Assembly: GCA_026785765.1 (NCBI GenBank)
Contig: JAJAZK010000056.1
Location: 1-9,329, forward strand
DNA: 9,329 nt
Direction of reading: 5' to 3'
Source: Rhodoferax sp.
GTDB lineage: Bacteria; Pseudomonadota; Gammaproteobacteria; Burkholderiales; Burkholderiaceae_C
A program made the position numbers and the translations under genes. Below are positions 7,439 to 9,329 of the stretch, in pieces. Below the pieces are notes generated by a model, which had not been told where the DNA came from, ran no database searches, and saw nothing but the letters and a program-made list of their open reading frames with translations. How positions within the stretch are numbered: position 1 is the stretch's first letter; each line of letters opens with the position of its first letter.

Positions 7439-8114
7439 GCGGTCGCTCGCAACGCATGGGCTGCGCCTGCGCGGCGGCTTTGTGCCAGCGCCAGCAGAGG
7501 CACTGCCCGCCTTGCCGGGCGCTGCGCCAGCCGCGGTGGTCTGGATGGTTGGGCAGGTGGGCTCGGAAGTCTGGCCGCATTTTTCTGCCTCACCCATGTT
7601 CCGGGACAAAAAGCCTGATCCACTGGACCGCTGGAGCAAGTCAATTGGCAACGTCATGGCCGCGCACGCGGGTGGTGTCGCGGTGTATCCCTCGGACGGC
7701 CCGCCCTGGTTCCCGTTCCAGCAGTGGGCGATGCGCGCCGAGCCGGTGCAGGCGAGTCCGCTGTTGCTGCAGATCCACCCGGAGTTCGGTTTATGGCACG
7801 CCTACCGCTTTGCATTGGTGCTGCCAGAGCTGGCGGCGGCCGATGCGCAGTCGCTGCTGGCGGCCTCGGTCGCCGCGCCGGATGTCTGTCTGCAATGCGA
7901 AGCCCAACCCTGTCTTTCAGCCTGCCCGGTCGAGGCGTTTTCCGGTATCACGTATGCGGTGGACACGTGCGCTGCGCACCTGCACCAGCCGCAGGGCGCA
8001 GAGTGCATGGAGGGCGGCTGTCTTGCGCGCCGGGCCTGCCCGGTTGGCGTCGGCCAGCGCTACCAGCCCAGCCATGCGGCGTTTCACATGCAGGCCTTTC
8101 GCGGCAGGCGCTGA
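7398..8114 (+). CDS. Dicluster 4Fe-4S protein with CblC/QueG-like N-terminal region
   Basis: This predicted cytoplasmic protein of 238 residues has exactly eight cysteines, all C-terminal: 164, 167, 172, 176 and 191, 203, 208, 214. The first set reads C-x2-C-x4-C-x3-CP and the last pair ends in CPVG, so two [4Fe-4S] clusters are likely. The N-terminal 160 residues are not a plain ferredoxin. DPLDRW (74-79) and IHPEFGLWHAYRFALVLP (126-143) remind me of the DPVD and IHPRFGGW segments of the cobalamin-processing protein CblC (MMACHC), whose fold is shared by the N-terminal part of QueG. That likeness is from memory and is inference. There is no signal peptide or membrane segment. The start is uncertain: ATG 7398 or ATG 7413 (residue 6), neither with a clear ribosome binding site, as expected for a gene overlapping its neighbour by 41 (or 26) bases. 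It probably acts with the HyuA-like protein or as an electron-transfer partner of the sox operon; the substrate is unknown. Confidence 0.8.
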   Translation: MATYRMPTSRSQLERSLATHGLRLRGGFVPAPAEALPALPGAAPAAVVWMVGQVGSEVWPHFSASPMFRDKKPDPLDRWSKSIGNVMAAHAGGVAVYPSDGPPWFPFQQWAMRAEPVQASPLLLQIHPEFGLWHAYRFALVLPELAAADAQSLLAASVAAPDVCLQCEAQPCLSACPVEAFSGITYAVDTCAAHLHQPQGAECMEGGCLARRACPVGVGQRYQPSHAAFHMQAFRGRR

Positions 8115-8561
8115 TGGCGCGACAGGGGCAAGGTCAGTGTGCACGACGTAGTGAAGTCCGGTAACAGACATCGGCACCAACTTTGGTTGGCAACTTTTGG
8201 GTGAGCTTGGCCCCTTCCAGCATGGGCGGTAGCGCCATGTTGGTCGTTCTGATCAGCTGATTTTTCATGTGGCTACGGCGCAAACTGATTTGGGAGTCAT
8301 CTGCCAGGACGGAGCGACGTAAGAGGCATCTGCAACTTCGTCATGCCGAACCACGGTCGTGCGCCGCGAGCGCGCCGTACCAATAGATACCCTGCATAAC
8401 TCAAGGCAAAAGTCATTGCGACCAGCACCGGCCCCTCCACGATTGGCGTCAAATGCATCGGCAGCAATGCCTGACTGCCCACGCCTTCATCTGCAAGACC
8501 GTGTGCGGGAACCAAGCGGCGAAAAGATCTGGAATTTCTGCTGGGGAGATGGGCCTTGCGT
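8115..8561. other. Gap between convergent genes, no clear gene or terminator
   Basis: This 447-base stretch separates the sox operon from the minus-strand cold-shock/DUF1294 gene. A hand count of 8161-8280 gives about 54% GC, lower than the operon. Two small minus-strand frames are present: 44 codons from 8268 to 8134, and 53 codons from 8458 to 8297, the latter with a hydrophobic N-terminal half (VLVAMTFALSYAGYLLV). Neither has a convincing ribosome binding site or a family I recognise. CCAAC-TTTG-GTTGG (8177-8190) is a five-base-pair hairpin without a T-run. ATCAGCTGAT followed by T5 (8252-8265) has no room for a loop. I cannot support a rho-independent terminator for either gene. Confidence 0.55.
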
Positions 8562-9173
8562 TCATGCAAACAACCTGCTCGCCACTGGGGAGTGCACGAC
8601 AACAAAGCCGGTGATGTTGACGACGACTGTCGCCCAGTACTTTGCGACGAATTCCGGCTTGGACGACTTGTGGCGAAGAAGCTGCTGGGCGAGCAATGCT
8701 CCTGGCCAGCCGCCCAGGATGCCGAGCCAGTGGAGTGCTGCTTCCGATATGCGCCACCCAGCACGACGGGCTGCGGACTTGTCGATTGCGTAGAACACGA
8801 TGGCAAGGAGGCTCGCAACGACGTACGCGACCGCTACCCATGGGCTGACGCGCCATCGCCAGGCGACAAACACATAAATACAAAAGAAGCATGGCAGGAC
8901 GAGCCTGCGTGCAGGCGTCCAACGGGCGGTCTGCCCTGCTCTTCGACCTGGCGCTTGCTTGCTTGGGCGAACGAAATGAACTGACTTTGCCCGCTTCTTG
9001 CCCTGCGACCCCAACTCGACTTCGAAGGATGACAGCAGCCCCACCACGGGGCGACCGCTGCCCGCTGGCAAGGACTTGATATGGACAAAGATCTCTTCGC
9101 CCCCCACTGCCGGTTCGATGAATCCGAAGCCTCGTTCGTCATTCCAGGATTTCAGGCGTCCTTCGAATCGCAT
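8562..9173 (-). CDS. Cold-shock domain / DUF1294 membrane protein
   Basis: This is a 203-residue fusion of a nucleic-acid-binding cold-shock domain and a small membrane domain. Residues 1-68 form the cold-shock domain, with GRLKSWNDERGFGFI (5-19, RNP1 at 14-19) and IFVHI (28-32, RNP2). A basic linker (about 70-90) leads to hydrophobic segments at about 91-104 and 112-130. The DUF1294 signature follows: IDKSAARRAGWRISE (130-144), LGGWPGALLAQQLLRHKS (153-170), then a last hydrophobic segment at about 181-194. Length and order match the known cold-shock/DUF1294 family, common in proteobacteria, whose function is not established; binding RNA or DNA near the membrane is inference. GAGGTG (plus 9181-9186) lies seven bases before the ATG and fixes the start. 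The gene is convergent with the sox operon and functionally unrelated to it as far as can be seen. Confidence 0.92.
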   Translation of the reverse strand: MRFEGRLKSWNDERGFGFIEPAVGGEEIFVHIKSLPAGSGRPVVGLLSSFEVELGSQGKKRAKSVHFVRPSKQAPGRRAGQTARWTPARRLVLPCFFCIYVFVAWRWRVSPWVAVAYVVASLLAIVFYAIDKSAARRAGWRISEAALHWLGILGGWPGALLAQQLLRHKSSKPEFVAKYWATVVVNITGFVVVHSPVASRLFA

Positions 9174-9180
9174 GCTGGAT

Positions 9181-9186
9181 CACCTC
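9181..9186 (-). promoter_or_regulatory. Ribosome binding site of the cold-shock/DUF1294 gene
   Basis: Read on the minus strand this is GAGGTG, a strong Shine-Dalgarno match, seven bases before the ATG at 9173. It is the best ribosome binding site in the window. Confidence 0.75.
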
Positions 9187-9204
9187 AAGGCCCGACGAAT
9201 AGCG

Positions 9205-9233
9205 CTTATCCGCTTCGCTGCCACTCTGGTAAA
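9205..9233 (-). promoter_or_regulatory. Candidate sigma-70-type promoter of the cold-shock/DUF1294 gene
   Basis: On the minus strand TTTACC (plus 9228-9233) and GATAAG (plus 9205-9210) are separated by 17 bases. Each matches four of six consensus positions. A start site near 9198 would give a leader of about 25 bases containing the ribosome binding site. The -35 element lies within the inverted repeat at 9223-9242. The hexamers are imperfect, so this is a candidate only. Confidence 0.3.
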
Positions 9234-9242
9234 GACCAGTGT
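9223..9242. repeat. Inverted repeat overlapping the candidate -35 element
   Basis: CTGGT-AAAG-ACCAG is a perfect five-base-pair dyad (9226-9239). With one mismatch it extends to eight pairs, ACTCTGGT (9223-9230) against ACCAGTGT (9235-9242). A further weak dyad, GTCAC (9241-9245) and GTGAC (9259-9263), follows. It could be an operator for the cold-shock/DUF1294 gene or simply chance. There is no adjacent T-run to make it a terminator. Confidence 0.35.
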
Positions 9243-9329
9243 CACATCGGGCGGCAGAGTGACGGGATTCGTTCTATGGGTTCGATCATTCATGCCGTTA
9301 CGGGTCGATCGGAAAGACAAGGTTTGCGC

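Noticed and set aside
8252..8265. ATCAGCTGAT plus T-run as an intrinsic terminator
   Set aside because: The palindrome has no loop and cannot make a stable GC-rich stem.
8359..8793. A 144-codon plus-strand frame crossing the end of the DUF1294 gene
   Set aside because: Its right half is the complement of the well-supported DUF1294 coding region, and its translation resembles no family.
1..9329. Search for tRNA or rRNA genes, CRISPR arrays, insertion sequences and long direct repeats
   Set aside because: By eye I found no regularly spaced repeats, no transposase motif, no long terminal inverted repeats and no tRNA-like cloverleaf. A tool-based scan could still find weak cases.

Overview
The window is GC-rich chromosomal-type sequence. 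Its protein style (the soxBDAG gene set and a cold-shock/DUF1294 fusion) suggests a proteobacterium, most likely a betaproteobacterium of the Burkholderiales. The taxon is inferred from protein resemblance only. GC falls on the right: hand counts of short stretches give about 75% in part of soxA, about 57-60% in the cold-shock/DUF1294 gene and about 54% in part of the intergenic gap.

Layout. Positions 1-219 carry no convincing gene and serve as the leader of the first gene. From 220 to 8114 six plus-strand genes form one tight unit: soxB (GTG start), soxD, soxA and soxG encode the four subunits (beta, delta, alpha, gamma) of heterotetrameric sarcosine oxidase. They are followed by a HyuA-like member of the hydantoinase/oxoprolinase ATPase family and by an eight-cysteine iron-sulfur protein. 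Junctions are +11, -4, -8, +20 and -41 bases, so co-transcription and translational coupling are likely. Positions 8115-8561 are a low-information gap with no clear gene or terminator. From 9173 down to 8562 a minus-strand gene, convergent with the operon, encodes an N-terminal cold-shock domain fused to a DUF1294 membrane domain, with a good ribosome binding site and a possible promoter.

How the genes work together. Sarcosine oxidase demethylates sarcosine to glycine, passing the one-carbon unit to tetrahydrofolate or releasing formaldehyde. Diagnostic residues are visible: the covalent-FMN histidine of SoxB, the Cys/Cys/His/Cys zinc site of SoxD and dinucleotide-binding loops in SoxA and SoxB. 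The last two operon genes are the unexplained part. The HyuA-like protein has no HyuB partner in the window and lacks a segment typical of canonical HyuA. The iron-sulfur protein joins what looks like a CblC/QueG-like N-terminal region to a two-cluster ferredoxin region. One option is supply of sarcosine from N-methylhydantoin (creatinine route), but the other enzymes of that route are absent here. The alternative is an undescribed ATPase/Fe-S module tied to sarcosine or one-carbon metabolism.
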